Below are positions 35,009-47,570 of a stretch of 64,000 nucleotides of DNA, one piece after another. The first letter of the stretch is position 1, and every line of letters starts with the position of its first letter. Location: positions 141,526,095-141,590,094 of the forward strand of contig NC_133771.1 in assembly GCF_003597395.2 (NCBI RefSeq), read 5' to 3'. A program made the position numbers and the translations under genes. The notes beneath the pieces were generated by a model. The model saw only the letters and a list, made by a program, of their open reading frames with translations, ran no database searches and had not been told where the DNA came from. The DNA is from Chelonoidis abingdonii (Eukaryota; Chordata; Testudines; Testudinidae).

Positions 35009-37469
35009 GTAATGATGACCAGGACAGTATAAGTGGCTGTTTGTATATTTCAGACTTCCTTCTTCCTTTCAGTCAAATATTTCAAGGAACACAGCAGTCT
35101 TGCAGCATGTTTCAAGCCACACACTCTTTTTTGCAGACACACGTGCATGTTTAGTGCTTTTTTACATTGTGTTTTTAAAAATATAATTGCTATTGATGAT
35201 ATAATTTTGCGTTATCCCCTTTATTGCCCTATGATAACAGTAGACCTGTTTCAAAGCAAATCTGACATAAATAAAACAGAATTAGGTACGAAATATCTTC
35301 TGAATAAAAAAATAAAATTGTTGTTTTATAAGTTTAGAAGCAGCAACTTCTATATAATTTATTACATTTTCCTTTCAACTTTCTTTGGAGAATTCTGGCT
35401 ATTAGTAGATAACCAAGTGAGAGCAGCTTTTCAAGAGCTGTTTTCATCCTGGCTGTTACATAGTTGAGTAGTGACTGACCAGGTGGGAGGAGTTGGGCAC
35501 AAGAAGACACAAATGGGGCATGGGAGAGGTTGGGCTAAGGGCTTGTCTACATGGAGCTTATTCAGAAACAGCCAGGCATTTGGCCATTTTTGGTGCATGC
35601 TGGAGTGACCAAGCCAAAAAAAAAAAAAAAAATCTGGCCAATCAACAGAGCAGAGAGAAAAAACCGACCAACCAAATAACAACAACAACAAAAGACTGAA
35701 CCGGCACTGGAATAGTAGCAGACATAGTCATTCTGCCTCCACATGCCCAGAAGTTGCGGGAGTCATTTTGTCAGTTTAGGCAGAATGCCTCCCATTGTTG
35801 CCCTGAAACAGTGTGACTGTGCAATACCCCTTTCTATAAGCTGTCTTAAATGGCACAGTGTAGTTTCTAGGATGAAATTTACCCCTGAGCAGAGAGAGAG
35901 CATAAGGCCTAGGCACCAGTTAAATCACTGGAAGCCATCAGATTAGATTAGTTGGGATATAAGTGGTGCATAGGCTTTGATCTGGGTGACCTCACCTTTA
36001 ATGAATAAGAGATGGATGTGATTATTTTATAAAGAAAGATAAAGGAATTATATAGCCTGGCTCTCGTAAGTAACAACTTTAAGAGGGGCAAATACTTGAA
36101 GGGTATAAACATTGAGGAAGCATGCTACAGGAAATCTAACAAAGGGGAATGAAATGAAATGAATGAATAAAAGAAACATATAAGCTCAGTATGGTATAAG
36201 AAAAAATTTTAACAGACAAATTTGACTGACTGTTGAGTGACCTCCCAAGGGAAGTACAATAGAACCTCAGAGTTACGAACACCAGAGTTATGAACTGGTC
36301 AGTCAACCACACACCTCATTTGGACCAGAAGTACACAACCAGGCAGTAGCAGAGACAAACAACAAAATCAAACACGGTACTGGGTTAAACATAAACAACT
36401 AAAAAAATAAAGGGAAACAGCATTTTTCTTCTGCATAATAAAGTTTCAAAGTTGTATTAAGTCAATGTTCAGTTGTAAACTTCTGAAAGAACAACCATAA
36501 GGTTTTGTTCAGAGTTATGAACAACCTCAGTTCTCAAGGTGTTTGTAACTCTGAGGTTTACTATAATGGAGATATTTAAAAAGAGAGTTTAGAAGTAGAA
36601 TTGACAACTCAGTAGAAAAAATATTGCAAAATATAATCCTGTAGTGTCAGAGAATGCACTGGGTGATAAAATAAATCTTTACTATAACAATTGCTTGTGA
36701 AACTGTGTTATAGTGTGTTTACTTCTTCCTATAAATCTACTGTGCTATCAGCCAAAAATGTTACATAAAGACAGCAGAATTTTCAACAGTTTTGGCATGA
36801 TCTCTCACTTGTGCATGTACACACTCTCTCCCAAAACAAAAAATGAGAGGGTGCTGATGAAACATTTAACCAAATACAAAAAAACAGACATGTAAGTTGC
36901 ACTCTCATTTGAGCTGCCCTGTGGTTATTAGTTGGGCCTGAGGGGGATCTTTACTGGTAGTAAACCATGGAGTTAAACTGCTAATAATTATCAGCCATCA
37001 GCCTAGCAACAACTGTGTTATCTGTTCAGAATTAACTTCTAAAAGGGTCTAATTTAATAGGGCATTCTGAAGTTTCTGGGTACAAATGCAAAATGCACTG
37101 GAAATAGAGACTAAGAGTGTGGGCCCAAACAGCCATTTAGTGCATGGCACACTTCAGCTTGCTGTGCACTAAATTGCTGTATAGACAAGGTCTAAATCTA
37201 TATTATTATTTTTTTACTCTAGCATAATTCCCATGTCCTTGTATATGTTTCTGAGGCAGAAGGATCTCCTGCAGATAGCAATTTATAAGACCTAATACTA
37301 ACTCAAGCATGACTGTATTGCAGATTGCCGTCAATTCATCTGATAGCAGGTTGTGCCTTACCACTTGGAGTCTACACTACCCACACTCAGTTATATGTTA
37401 ACAGAATATGTGGAGAATATTTTAAAAGTTTGTCTACTTTTTGTTGCCCTTTTTCTTGTGTTTTCTCAG
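35009..37469 (+). other. RYR2: Intron 37 of RYR2
   Basis: A 2.5-kb intron. It contains a hAT-like fragment with 'gggcttgtctacatggagct' and an A-rich stretch (35538-35700), a mariner-like MITE (36259-36562) and the end of another MITE ('tgctgtgcactaaattgctg', 37120-37195) related to the copy in intron 45. Confidence 0.8.
36259..36562 (+). mobile_element. Tc1/mariner-like MITE
   Basis: The left terminus 'aacctcagagttacgaacac' is matched by the right terminus 'gtgtttgtaactctgaggtt' as an inverted repeat with one mismatch. The ends lie next to TA. About 300 bp and no open frame. Confidence 0.75.
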
Positions 37470-37670
37470 ATGTGTTACCTACTCCAGTACCTCTGTGACT
37501 GCCAGATACGTCACCGGATAGAAGCCATTGTAGCATTTTCTGATGATTTTGTGGCTAAGCTTCAAGAGAATCAGCGATTCCGATATAATGAAGTTATGCA
37601 GGCCTTAAACATGTCTGCCGCACTGACAGCCAGGAAAACAAAAGAGTTTCGGTCTCCGCCTCAAGAACAG
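37470..37670 (+). CDS. RYR2: RYR2 exon 38 (junctional solenoid)
   Basis: This exon encodes 67 codons, MCYLLQYLCDCQIRHRIEAI through KTKEFRSPPQEQ, equivalent to human 1906-1972 (human MCLLLQYLCDCQVRH). The block FRYNEVMQALNMSAALTARK is conserved in all RyRs. Both boundaries are phase 0. Acceptor TTTCTCAG ends at 37469 and donor GTACCA is at 37671. Confidence 0.97.
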
Positions 37671-38712
37671 GTACCACTTAAAATGGGCAGTTATTCTTTT
37701 TCCAGACTGTGGGCGTGGCAGAGAAGCCAAAGCTGGGATGTAGGATCCCAGCCCAGTCAGAGTGCTGTGTCCTAACATTCAAATTTTTGTTTGGTTCTCA
37801 CCCTTCTCTATTCTGGTAAATCAAATATTTAAATTTACATGATGTGCAGCATTCAGTGCAGTGAAGGATAGGTCATGTTGACTGACACAATGTTAAACTG
37901 GTTGTGGTTAGACCTAAGGTCCACACTAGGGGTAATCATGACATGACATCACGGTGTGTGATGTTAAAGTTGATAGTCTTTATCTACACTGAGTAATATG
38001 TTGTGTTCATTAATATGTATTCACTAACTTTGTCTAGTGCCGTGTAATTTCCCAGTATAGACAAGTTTTTAGAGTACAGCCTTGCCATGCTCTTATGTCT
38101 ATGTATACAATGACATTATAGGAAAGTAAGCAGTTCTCCGATGAGGTTCTGCGGTAATAATAAAACTTAGCATAGACATATGTTTCTGGATTTCAGAATG
38201 CTGTATAAACATTCAGTAATTAAACCTTACAACATCATTTTAAACCCATTTTAAACACTGATATTCAGAGAGATTAAGTGATTTGACCAAGGTGGCACAG
38301 CTCATTAGTGGCAGAGTTGGAAATAGAACCCTGGGGTCCTGACTCTTATCCTTCACTCTAGCCACCAGTTCATACTGATGCTCATTTATTACCTTTTTTA
38401 CCTACTCTACTTAAATGCCTAATTTTTTTTCCTCTTCAGAAATCATAGTTCTTCTGGTATTTGTGTATTTCAGTTTACCTAAAGAATTTCTATAATTGTT
38501 TTAAAATTTATTTGCACATATTTGTGGAGATAATGAGCAAAAAAAAATTTGCATATTAACTGTAAACCCCGTGGATACTTTATTGGTCTTCAAAGTACAT
38601 GTTTGGAGTCCAGGCATTCTTGGCTTTACTTACTCCCTTCTAGCCTACTGCAAAGTGTTAAAAAAGATGCTCCCAAAGCTTTAAACTTTCCTTTGTGTTC
38701 TTTCTTTTTAAG
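37671..38712 (+). other. RYR2: Intron 38 of RYR2
   Basis: A 1-kb intron with a MITE-like stretch near 37912-38070 ('gtccacactagg', 'tttatctacact') and a clear MIR-like SINE at 38180-38370. Confidence 0.8.
38180..38370 (+). repeat. MIR-like SINE
   Basis: Contains the full conserved core in order: 'attcagagagattaagtgat', 'ttgaccaaggtggcacagct', 'agtggcagagttggaaatag', 'aaccctggggtcctgact'. One of the better-preserved MIR-like copies in the window. Confidence 0.7.
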
Positions 38713-38818
38713 ATTAACATGCTTCTGAATTTTAAGGATGATAAAAGTGATTGTCCTTGCTCTGAAGAAATTAGAGATCAACTCTTGGAGTTCCATGAGG
38801 ACTTAATGACACATTGTG
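38713..38818 (+). CDS. RYR2: RYR2 exon 39 (junctional solenoid)
   Basis: This exon encodes [19 protein letters not shown] through [10 protein letters not shown] plus one base, equivalent to human 1973-2007 (human [20 protein letters not shown]). Phase 0 to phase 1. Acceptor TTTTTAAG ends at 38712 and donor GTAAAC is at 38819. Confidence 0.96.
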
Positions 38819-39667
38819 GTAAACCCTGTTTTTGAATGTTTTTGTCTCTGAAATTGTATTAGCCAGATTCAATAACTTTAGCAAAACCAAGCTATCCATT
38901 AAATTATGTCAGCAACAGGTAGCTAGATAATACACAAGGGGATGTGGATTCCTCAGTCATTATAATACAAGTAAACCCTCTCATCTGATCAGAAGACAAG
39001 AAAACACGTTACATTTTATTCGACAAGAGGAAATTTCATTCCTCCTATACAAGCCTCAAATAAATGGAACTTGTGTGGTACTCCTCTGAGGTTAGTGAAT
39101 GAAATCTAGCTCCTGTCAGTATTGGGAAGCTCTATAGCTCTTCAGTAATATTCTGGGGCTAGAATAGCAGCTGTTGCTCCTCTTTTCCCTCAGTAGCATA
39201 GGTAAACTGCTCCCATTCACCAAATAGGTGAATTTCACTCTGTCATAATAACTATGGTCCTATTAACCACAATAAAGTGGCTGATGGACTTCACTGTTCC
39301 AGTTCTCCAAACACAAATGAAAATGAAAAATGAACACGCTAAAAAAACATGCTAGTTCACTTACTGAAACTTTGAGGCTTGGGGTTTTGTTGAAGACAGA
39401 TAGGAAAAATGGTGCTTAAGCTCAGTCCAAATATTTTTGTTACATTAATTACATGAAATGCAACAGTCTCTTTGGTGTCAAAATGTTGAACATTGTAAGA
39501 AAATAAAGTAAATGCAAAGAAACCAAAACAAAAACAAATTTTTTTTAAAATGTTAAACACGCATCTGTGGACAGTGCAAATCCAGTTAAGAAGTTCCTTC
39601 TGTTTAAATTTTGCTTCAGTCTCCTAGAGACTGATAAGACAAAGCTGTAGATAATAACCACTTCTCT

Positions 39668-41890
39668 ACATCAGAAGCAGGAAGCCTCCTAAACAACCAG
39701 TGGGGCCCCTTGACGATCGAAATACAAAAGGAGCTCTTAAAGACGATAAAGTCATTGCGGAGAAACTAAATGGATTCTTTGATTCAATCTTCATGGCTGA
39801 GGATGTTTATAGGTGAATTCCCAAACCTGAGTACTAGCTTTTGTAGTGACATCTGTCAACTGATTGAATGATATACACTAGAGAAGGTTTTGGAAATTAA
39901 ATTAGAATAAACATCACATTAACCAGTCACCAAGGACCAAAGTACCATAAATATTCCATTATAAGACGAGAGCACATATCATCTCCAAAGAAGTCTGAAA
40001 AACTCAGATGTGAAGTTGCGCGCGAGGAAACTAATTAACTGAGTTTGTAACCTGTCCTTTATGAGAAGACCTAGGTTCTCTGCCAATGTGAAAGTTAGCT
40101 AATGGTAACCCAAATATTTAAAAAGGCTCTAAGAAGTGACCAGCAATTACAGACTGGTAAGTCTAAATGTCGGTAACCAGCTTTTAGAATATTTCAAGAG
40201 AATTCACAAACAACTTGATACAGTCCAAAATACACACAGAAATTCTCATAATAAACTATAAACCTATTCGCGAGGGGAAAACAGTTATGACATTAGTTAA
40301 AGACATAAATGTCAGCACATAAGAAAATCATAGAAAAGGTGTTTTTTATTATTGGAGATACTACCATAAGTCAACATGGTTTATTAAGGGAAAATCAGTT
40401 CTTACTAACTAGTAGAGTTCTTTGAAGGGGTCAACAAACATGTGGACAGAGGGGATCTCAAGTGGACAATAGGTACTTAGATTTCCGTAAAGAGCCTTTG
40501 ACAGTATGGTCCCTTCCACCCAGAATGGTGCTCTTACTGGTAAATTAAACGTGTCATGGGAATAAAAGGGAAGGTCCTTTCATGCTGAGAACTGGTTAAA
40601 AGATAGGGAGCAAGATGGTAGGAATATTAATGAAAAATTCTCGAATGGAGAGGAGTAAAACTAGGCGTGTTTCCCGCAAGGGTACATCTAGAGCCAATCC
40701 TATTCAATTTTCATATCATAGACATCTGGAGAAAAGGGTTAAATCAGTTGCAGGTGGCAAAGCTGTGGCAGCATGATACTAAACTTATCTCAAGATAGTT
40801 AAGGACCAAAGCAGTCAATTTGAATGCAAGAAAGCATCTCACTAACTACGATGGGCCAGGCAAAACAAAGAGCAACAAATGTACTAAATAGAAACTTAAG
40901 TGGATAAATGTATAATAGTATGCACATGGAAAAAATAACCCCAACTTACATACAATTAGAGGGGGCTAATTTAGGCCTACAACACGACATCAGGAAAAAG
41001 GATCTTGGCGTCAAGTGGGATAGTTTCTCTGAGAGATGTCCACGCAGGTGGCAGTACGGTCAGGAAAAAGCATAGGTTGTTAGGAATCATGTAAAATGGA
41101 GGAAAGGGAAATGAAGACTGAGAATATGCTTATCTGCGCCTTATATTATAGAAATCCATTGGTACGCCCACAATCTTTCGAAATACTGGCTTGTACAATT
41201 GTGTGGTCTCCTCACCACATCGAAAAAGAATATTCCTAAGGCTAAGAAAAAGTTCAGAAAGGGCACTAAATGATTAGGCGTTAGAGGCACGAAAGGGTCG
41301 CACTAATTGAGGAGATTAAAAGAGACAGACTACCTCTCAGCTATAGAAGACAGAGTAGACCTAAGGGGAGATATGAATAGAGAAATATAAAAAGTCGAAT
41401 GACGTCGTGATTGTTGAGATAAAGTGGAATAAGGAAAAGTTTATTTACTTATTCCCATAATTTACACACACGAATAAGGTCACCAAATGAAATAAATGGG
41501 AAACAAGGTTTAAAACAAATAAAAGAACGGGTTAGTCACGCCAGCTACGCACACACAGAGTCAACTTGTGGAAGTCACCTTCATCGCGAGTGAAGCGTTG
41601 ATGTAATGACTAGGATCGATAACAGTGGATTGAAGGAGTAATGGATATGAGATCTATGGTGGATGAGAGTTCATAAAGGTCTTATATTAGCACAGGATGA
41701 GTAAATAGAAATGGTGTCCCTAGCCTCTGTTTGTCAGAGGATGGAGATGGATGGCAGGAGAGAGATCACTTGATCATTGCCTGTTAGGTTCACTCCCTCT
41801 GGGGCACCTGGCATTGGCCACGGTCGGTAGACAGATACTGGGCTAGATGGACCTTTGGTCTGACCCGGTATGGCTGTTCTTGTGTTCTTA
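39668..41890 (+). mobile_element. CR1-clade LINE, sense, 3' two kilobases, heavily frameshifted
   Basis: The sequence follows the second half of a CR1/L2-like ORF2 and its 3' UTR: 'cattgcggagaaactaaatg', the RT motif A zone 'tacttagatttccgtaaaga' (LDF), 'gatactaaacttatctcaag' (DDTKL), 'ccattggtacgcccacaatc', and a 3' end 'ggtctgacccggtatggctg' with 'ttcttgtgttctta'. Frame is lost repeatedly through one-base and two-base gains and losses. No coding capacity remains. Confidence 0.8.
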
Positions 41891-42604
41891 TTTAAAGTTA
41901 TTTATGCCCTTTTCCTCTGTAAATTACAAGAAAACAGGAAAATGTAGCTGCTCAATTTGTAAAAGGAATCAGCAGTTGACAACCAGCAGAGGGAGGTGGC
42001 AGTTGAGCTGTTTCACATTTAAATTCTCCTCCCTCACTCCTCCGCATGGAGAAAGCTGGAGCTGAGTCTATGTTTTTTTTTTTCTCTAACTCATGCCCTG
42101 ATCCTGGAAGGGGTCCCTAACTCAGGCCTTCAGACTTGTCTAGAACTCAATTGATTTTTTTGCCTTGAGTTCCTTCCAGGACTGGGTCTTAAACAGAAGG
42201 GACCTTCAAGGACCCTTACTGTTGTAATGATATTTCAAATTAAATATTTCAATTTTAAATGGCAAAGAAAAGCTACAAAAAAATGAAAGAGCTATGCTGA
42301 AGCCAATAAGAAGAGAGATTATAGTAGGGCAGAGTACATGTATTTATGTAGTCAAAGGGAAACAAACAGATTATGCAACTCTAGGTTGTAGATGACTAGC
42401 TAATGATGACTGTCAGCCAGTCATAATTTGAGGATTCATATGTTGTGTGTTGGTTAAGAAATAATCATTTTGATATTCTGCAGATCAGACATATGGAACT
42501 GGCATTTTTTGCATCAATAACTGTAGAGCGTTCCTGTACTCTAACTGGATTAGACAATTCAGTTACATTATTGTTAATTACTTAAATTCAAAGCAATTTA
42601 CACC

Positions 42605-42815
42605 AATCAGATTGCAATTTCCGTACAAGCTGCTGGCCTTATGGACAGCTTGAGCAGTGGCCAGTGGGGCTGGCCCCAGGGTCCCCTCAGGGCAGCAGCC
42701 TCACAGGGGTTCCCCAGAGCAGTAGCCCCCAGATAAGATTTAGTCAGGGTATTTATAGCACAAGTCATGGACAGCTGACTTTTACTAAAAAATACCCATG
42801 ACTTAATTGTAATCT
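42605..42815 (+). repeat. Fragment of an interspersed repeat
   Basis: GC-rich block (42640-42730, 'ggccagtggggctggcccca') followed by inverted halves 'aagtcatggacagctgactt' and 'atacccatgacttaatt'. Probably the end of a DNA transposon; class not established. Confidence 0.4.
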
Positions 42816-43304
42816 TATCAATGATCAAGGTATTAACATTTTCCATATGGTGAAATGCAATAAAACAGCCTACATAAGAATTAATGGAAAAAAGGCAAAT
42901 AAATTTTAGAAACAACCCAACTTCTTTATCAAAAATACCAAAGGAGCAAGCGGAGTGATCTGATGTGAGGCAGAATCATGCTGTAAAAGTGACCATCATA
43001 TTTTTAAAAAGTTGAATAATTTTGAATTTGAAAAAAATACTAAATGGCATTTTCACCTTGAACTCAGATAGTCGTAACATTTTAGTATTAGTTATGAGCC
43101 TGGACCAAACCCTTAGGTTTCAATGACAGTATTTTAGATAAAACCATAAAAATGAAAACCAAATCTTGCATCAAATCAACATATTTTGGATTTTCACACC
43201 TTGGTTTTCCTAATAAGCTGCCTGTCACATGTGTCAGGATATAACGAATGGAGTAACTTGCTCATACTTACTCATTGAAAAATGAATTAACAGTCATGGC
43301 AATA

Positions 43305-43530
43305 CTCTCACTTCTATAATGCCTTTCCACTGAGGATCTCAAAATACTTTACAAACCTCAGTCAAAGTGTCACGAAATCCCCTGAGATTCAGGTATTATC
43401 CCATTTTGCAGATGGGGAAACTAAAGCGCACACAAGCTAAGAGACTGACCCACAGTCACACAGTGAATAAATGGCGGAAGCAGACTGTAACTACAGGATT
43501 CCCAGCTCCCAGTCCTCTACTCCAACGTTT
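43305..43530 (+). repeat. MIR-like SINE
   Basis: Reads 'gaggatctcaaaatacttta', 'cccattttgcagatggggaa', 'cacacaagctaagagactga', 'cagtcacacagtgaataaat', 'cagctcccagtcctctactc', the standard MIR core order. Confidence 0.7.
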
Positions 43531-43701
43531 AAACTGATATAACACTTTTGAAGCAGTCCTGTATATTTATTTGTTTGTAGTACACTTAGCTAACAGAGCA
43601 GAACAAAATCGGTTTGGTTATATTTTCACATTTGGACACTGAGCACAGCTCTCATCTGTTTAATTGTACTTTTTTAGTGATTTAATATTTGTTGCTTTCA
43701 G

Positions 43702-43845
43702 GAATTGAATTAGATGAAGATGGAACCCTGGATGGAAACAGTGATTTAACCATTAGAGGTCGCCTCATGCACCTAGTAGAAAAAGTCACATATTTAAAGA
43801 AGAAACAAAATGAGAAACCAGTTGATAATGATGCTAAGAAGCCCT
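43702..43845 (+). CDS. RYR2: RYR2 exon 40 (junctional solenoid; Ser2030 region)
   Basis: This exon encodes (G)IELDEDGTLDGNSDLTIR then GRLMHLVEKVTYLKKKQN and EKPVDNDAKKP plus one base, equivalent to human 2008-2056. Human reads GRLLSLVEKV; the serine is the PKA site called Ser2030 in mouse/rabbit (2031 in human). Here the codon is CAC, histidine. Phase 1 to phase 1. Acceptor GCTTTCAG ends at 43701 and donor GTAAGT is at 43846. Confidence 0.97.
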
Positions 43846-44561
43846 GTAAGTAAAATTAAATTAAAGTCCAGTGTAGTCCTGGTCTGAAGGGGGTGGAAAG
43901 TTCTGGCAGCTCCATATATGTTGTGTGTCAGAGGAAGTTAGATTTTAAGGGAAGCGTCTGTGTGTACGTTTAATCTTATGGCTTGAACTCAAAGCAGGTT
44001 AACTGAAGTTTTTGGTATGTACAATATTGGTTATCAATGGGATCTTTACTTCAGCCCAAGTATTGTCTGAAATGTCAGCCAAAACACTTATCTTTTTTTA
44101 ATAAGATATGTATTGCTGTATCCTAAATTAATGGTCCAATAAACAGCATCTCACAATGGTGATACTACATCATATAAATAATAATAAAAAAATAATAAAA
44201 ACTCGTGCTTTCAAAACTCATGGAAAAAGTATCTGGAAGTGGAGCTGGCCACTGCTGTACAGTCACTCTTCAATGAGGATCCAGTATATCTTCGTGCTCT
44301 TTTACACTGTCATATGCAGTAGTAATAGCTATAATTTTAAAGCTAGCTTCTTGCAGCAAAATATTACTACTTGTTTTTCCTCTAATGGCATATTTTCCAC
44401 TTGACACAATGTATTACGTTGTATCTCAGCCTGTTATGAAAACAAGAACAGTTTTTTTCCTAGATTGTGCTAATTCTAATATGCTGCATAATGCATTCAA
44501 AGATACTGTTAGAAACAAGAGAAATTAATTCAGATTTTTTTCATTCTTCACTCTTTTTTAG
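43846..44561 (+). other. RYR2: Intron 40 of RYR2
   Basis: A 716-bp AT-rich intron with no recognised repeat. The frame 44156-44404 is chance. Confidence 0.8.
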
Positions 44562-44835
44562 CCACTCTTCAGCAATTGATTTCAGAGACCATGGTACGCT
44601 GGGCTCAGGAGTCAGTAATAGAGGATCCGGAGTTAGTGAGGGCCATGTTTGTATTGCTGCATCGGCAGTATGATGGTATCGGTGGTCTGGTTAGAAGCTT
44701 ACCAAAGACCTACACCATAAATGGTGTATCAGTGGAAGATACAATCAACCTCTTGGCATCCCTGGGCCAGATCCGTTCCTTGCTCAGCGTCAGAATGGGC
44801 AAGGAGGAAGAGAAGCTTATGATTCGTGGATTAGG
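44562..44835 (+). CDS. RYR2: RYR2 exon 41 (junctional solenoid to central helical region)
   Basis: This exon encodes (S)[17 protein letters not shown] through [12 protein letters not shown] plus two bases, equivalent to human 2056-2147. Apart from Ser for Ala in LVRSLPKTY it is identical to human RYR2 as I recall it, and [19 protein letters not shown] separates RYR2 from the RYR1 and RYR3 versions. Phase 1 to phase 2. Acceptor TTTTTTAG ends at 44561 and donor GTAAAT is at 44836. Confidence 0.98.
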
Positions 44836-46236
44836 GTAAATCACTGGAGTACAGTAACATTTGATTGACAGATCTCTTTTCCAATTATTTGTCTCATTGT
44901 TATCACTTGGGTTAAGCATATTGTTTGACTATTAATATGTCTGTCTGGTTTAAGGAGACTAAAAAGAAAGTTTTGGGTTGCGATAGATAGGAGCTTCAGT
45001 AGTTCTAAGATCTAGGCTTTGAAGCATTGTTAACAAAGATGTCTTGAATAATAGTAAACTGCACTATAAGGTCTTATCTTTGTGGAGAATTCGTAGAGGG
45101 GAGAAGCAAAAGTGAAGAGCTGTAAAGTCCTACGGTAATATATCAGTCATATTTTAAACACTATAACTTCACTTTAAAGGATACAATCAGAATCAGCATT
45201 TAGACCTTTCTATAAATTGAAGGGATAGAGTCTGCATACGCATATAAATAGCCCAGCCATCAGTAAAGGTCACCCTGGGACTTTCAACACCAAAAGCCAG
45301 AGGTTTCATCAACCTGAGTTTAAGGAGAATACATTTATTTGTGAGATGTTAATGGGCTTTGTAGTTGCTGGAACCAGCTACTAGGAGAGTCATGATTGCA
45401 CTCAGACCCCAGTGTATTCCATAAATCTTCTAACTGCCAGCACAAATTCATGTTTCTGAATTCACTAAAAGGGAAAAATTGGATTTTCCACTTTAGTTTT
45501 TTATTGTTGCTTGAGGCAGTGTATTCCGTCCTCTTGAAGCAGCATAGTCCTGAATGCTATGTAATGGCCATTAGTTGTGTAGGAGAACAAAAAAAAAGTT
45601 TTTACCCAGCCTTAATCATCACACCGATTCCTCTACCAGTCCCATAGCTTGCCCACTATTAGACCTTGCACCTAGCAGAGCACACCTAGAAGGCACATCC
45701 AAAACTAGTCCCTTTTTATGTTCCCCCTCATGTTGACTATGGACCCAGAACATTTTCAGTCCTGATTAAATAACCCCAACTTTATGTATGAAGTCGCACT
45801 ATTGTTTTCACACATCAGGAACATTTTAGTTCCTCAGAAATGCCTTTGGTGGTAACTATTGAAATATATTTGACTTTTCAGTAGCAATTACACTCTGTAC
45901 ACATCTCTTAACTCTGATTCTTCATGATGAGCTGAGCATGCTCTACCTCACAGAAGTGCTGGTCAGCTTGCCTCTTACATTTTCTCTCTTTTTATGTGGC
46001 TTCAAGCATTATATATTTGGTGGCATTATTTTATTACAATGTACTTTTATGAGCAGCAGTGAGATTCCCTCTAGAGTCTGACAGTCAGTAGAGACGTATG
46101 ATCAGAAGTGATTTTAATTTAATGAGATAGCATCTGTCTACTTGAATTAGAACTTCCCTACGTTTTCTTCTACTGAAATTTGTAATTCTGTGTAAGTCTA
46201 ATTATGCTTACATTTCATTATTTATAATGAAATCCT

Positions 46237-46262
46237 ATAATATATATATATATATATATAAT
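46237..46262 (+). repeat. (TA)n microsatellite
   Basis: About 12-13 uninterrupted TA units. Confidence 0.9.
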
Positions 46263-47570
46263 AAAATTTAATCATTTTAACTCTTGTAATGTAGTTAGTA
46301 CTATTTTAATTATTTGAATTACCAAGTAAGCCACTAAAACTCTGACCTTTTCCCTGTAGGTATATGATTAATAACCATAGGGAGTCCTCAGATCTATTCC
46401 CCTCTGCCATAAGAGAAGAATGTGGCAGATCCAGGAATGCTTCTCAGGCCCAGATCCTGGAACTTGTAGGTATCATAAAAGCCACAGATCCAGGCACCCA
46501 TCTGCTCCAAGCAGGCCTCCAGATCCAAGTAAGGTTGGAACTGGGGGATGTCTCAACTCATTGTCAGATCTATGTGTCATTTTTGCCCCCTTTACCCTGC
46601 ATTCCATTCTCTATATTTGGTGTAGGGGTCTGATACTTTGCCCATCATCTTCTGGTAGGAGCAGGCCATGATCTCCTCTGACTCTTTGTTTGAGGAGTCT
46701 CGTATGAGGGCCTATTGGGCTGCCCTTGGTGATCCCACCTCAAATGAAATCAGCTCAATTTTGAACTCTTATATTCTTGAAATGTTGTGTCTGACTTGTC
46801 TTCAGAAAAGTTCTATCCTAGTTCAAGTTTAAGCTTGTTACATATCTGAAGGATTGGTTTAATTTTACCAAAACTCAGAGTATACATTTTCAAATTGCCC
46901 TAAACATTTTTTTCTATGTATCACCTTATATCCATTCTTAAATTCACACACACTGATAAGATAGCCCTTAAGTGATCTATTCCCATGTCAAAGAGCTCAA
47001 AGTACCCTGTCTTAACAGTTCCAGAGGTAACTGGCCATGTACATAGCACCTCTGTGGGATTGATAGATGGCTAGTATTTAACTAAATTATGCAATTGAAA
47101 ACCAGAGATAATAGTTTAATTGATTCATGTAGTCAACACTTTCAGAGTGCATACTAGCTGCTCACTGAAAAGAAAGTAATACATCAATTATTATAAGTAC
47201 AGTGACCAGTTACATTTTATCTCAAATAAATATGAGGCAGATATATCATAGCTAGATGTCTAAAAGGAATAAGGAAAACAATTCCATTCATTATTTTCCA
47301 CCAGAAAAGAAGATACAAATATGTTTCTCTTGTCTCTAACCATTCCTGTATCCAGGGAGTACAGCTAGCAGTAAAATAGCTTTTGACCATCTGAGAGCTC
47401 AGACCAAGATGTTTGTCTTAATGAAAAGGCTGATGATATTTAATCTTTGCTCAAGCCTCACTTTCATTCTCATAAGTGTGTCAAGTCTTGTGAGGAATGC
47501 AGTGTCAATTATCCCTCTCTTACCGTGGATAAATGGGAGCATTGCTCAATCATATTTAAAGTCACAATTT

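Larger units (their letters stand above)
38819..43701 (+). other. RYR2: Intron 39 of RYR2
   Basis: A 4.9-kb intron. It holds a 2.2-kb CR1-clade LINE (39668-41890), part of another repeat with 'acttttactaaaaaatacccatgac' (42605-42815) and a MIR-like SINE (43305-43530). The remainder is unassigned. Confidence 0.8.

Noticed and set aside
33910..35032. Long open frame from 34133 to 35032 as an intronless gene
   Set aside because: Only 34207-35008 is RYR2 coding; the part before 34207 is intron with a polypyrimidine tract and the part after 35008 follows a GT donor.
46364..46671. Possible retrotransposon or gene fragment in intron 41
   Set aside because: Two overlapping short frames with higher GC, but no motif I can name.
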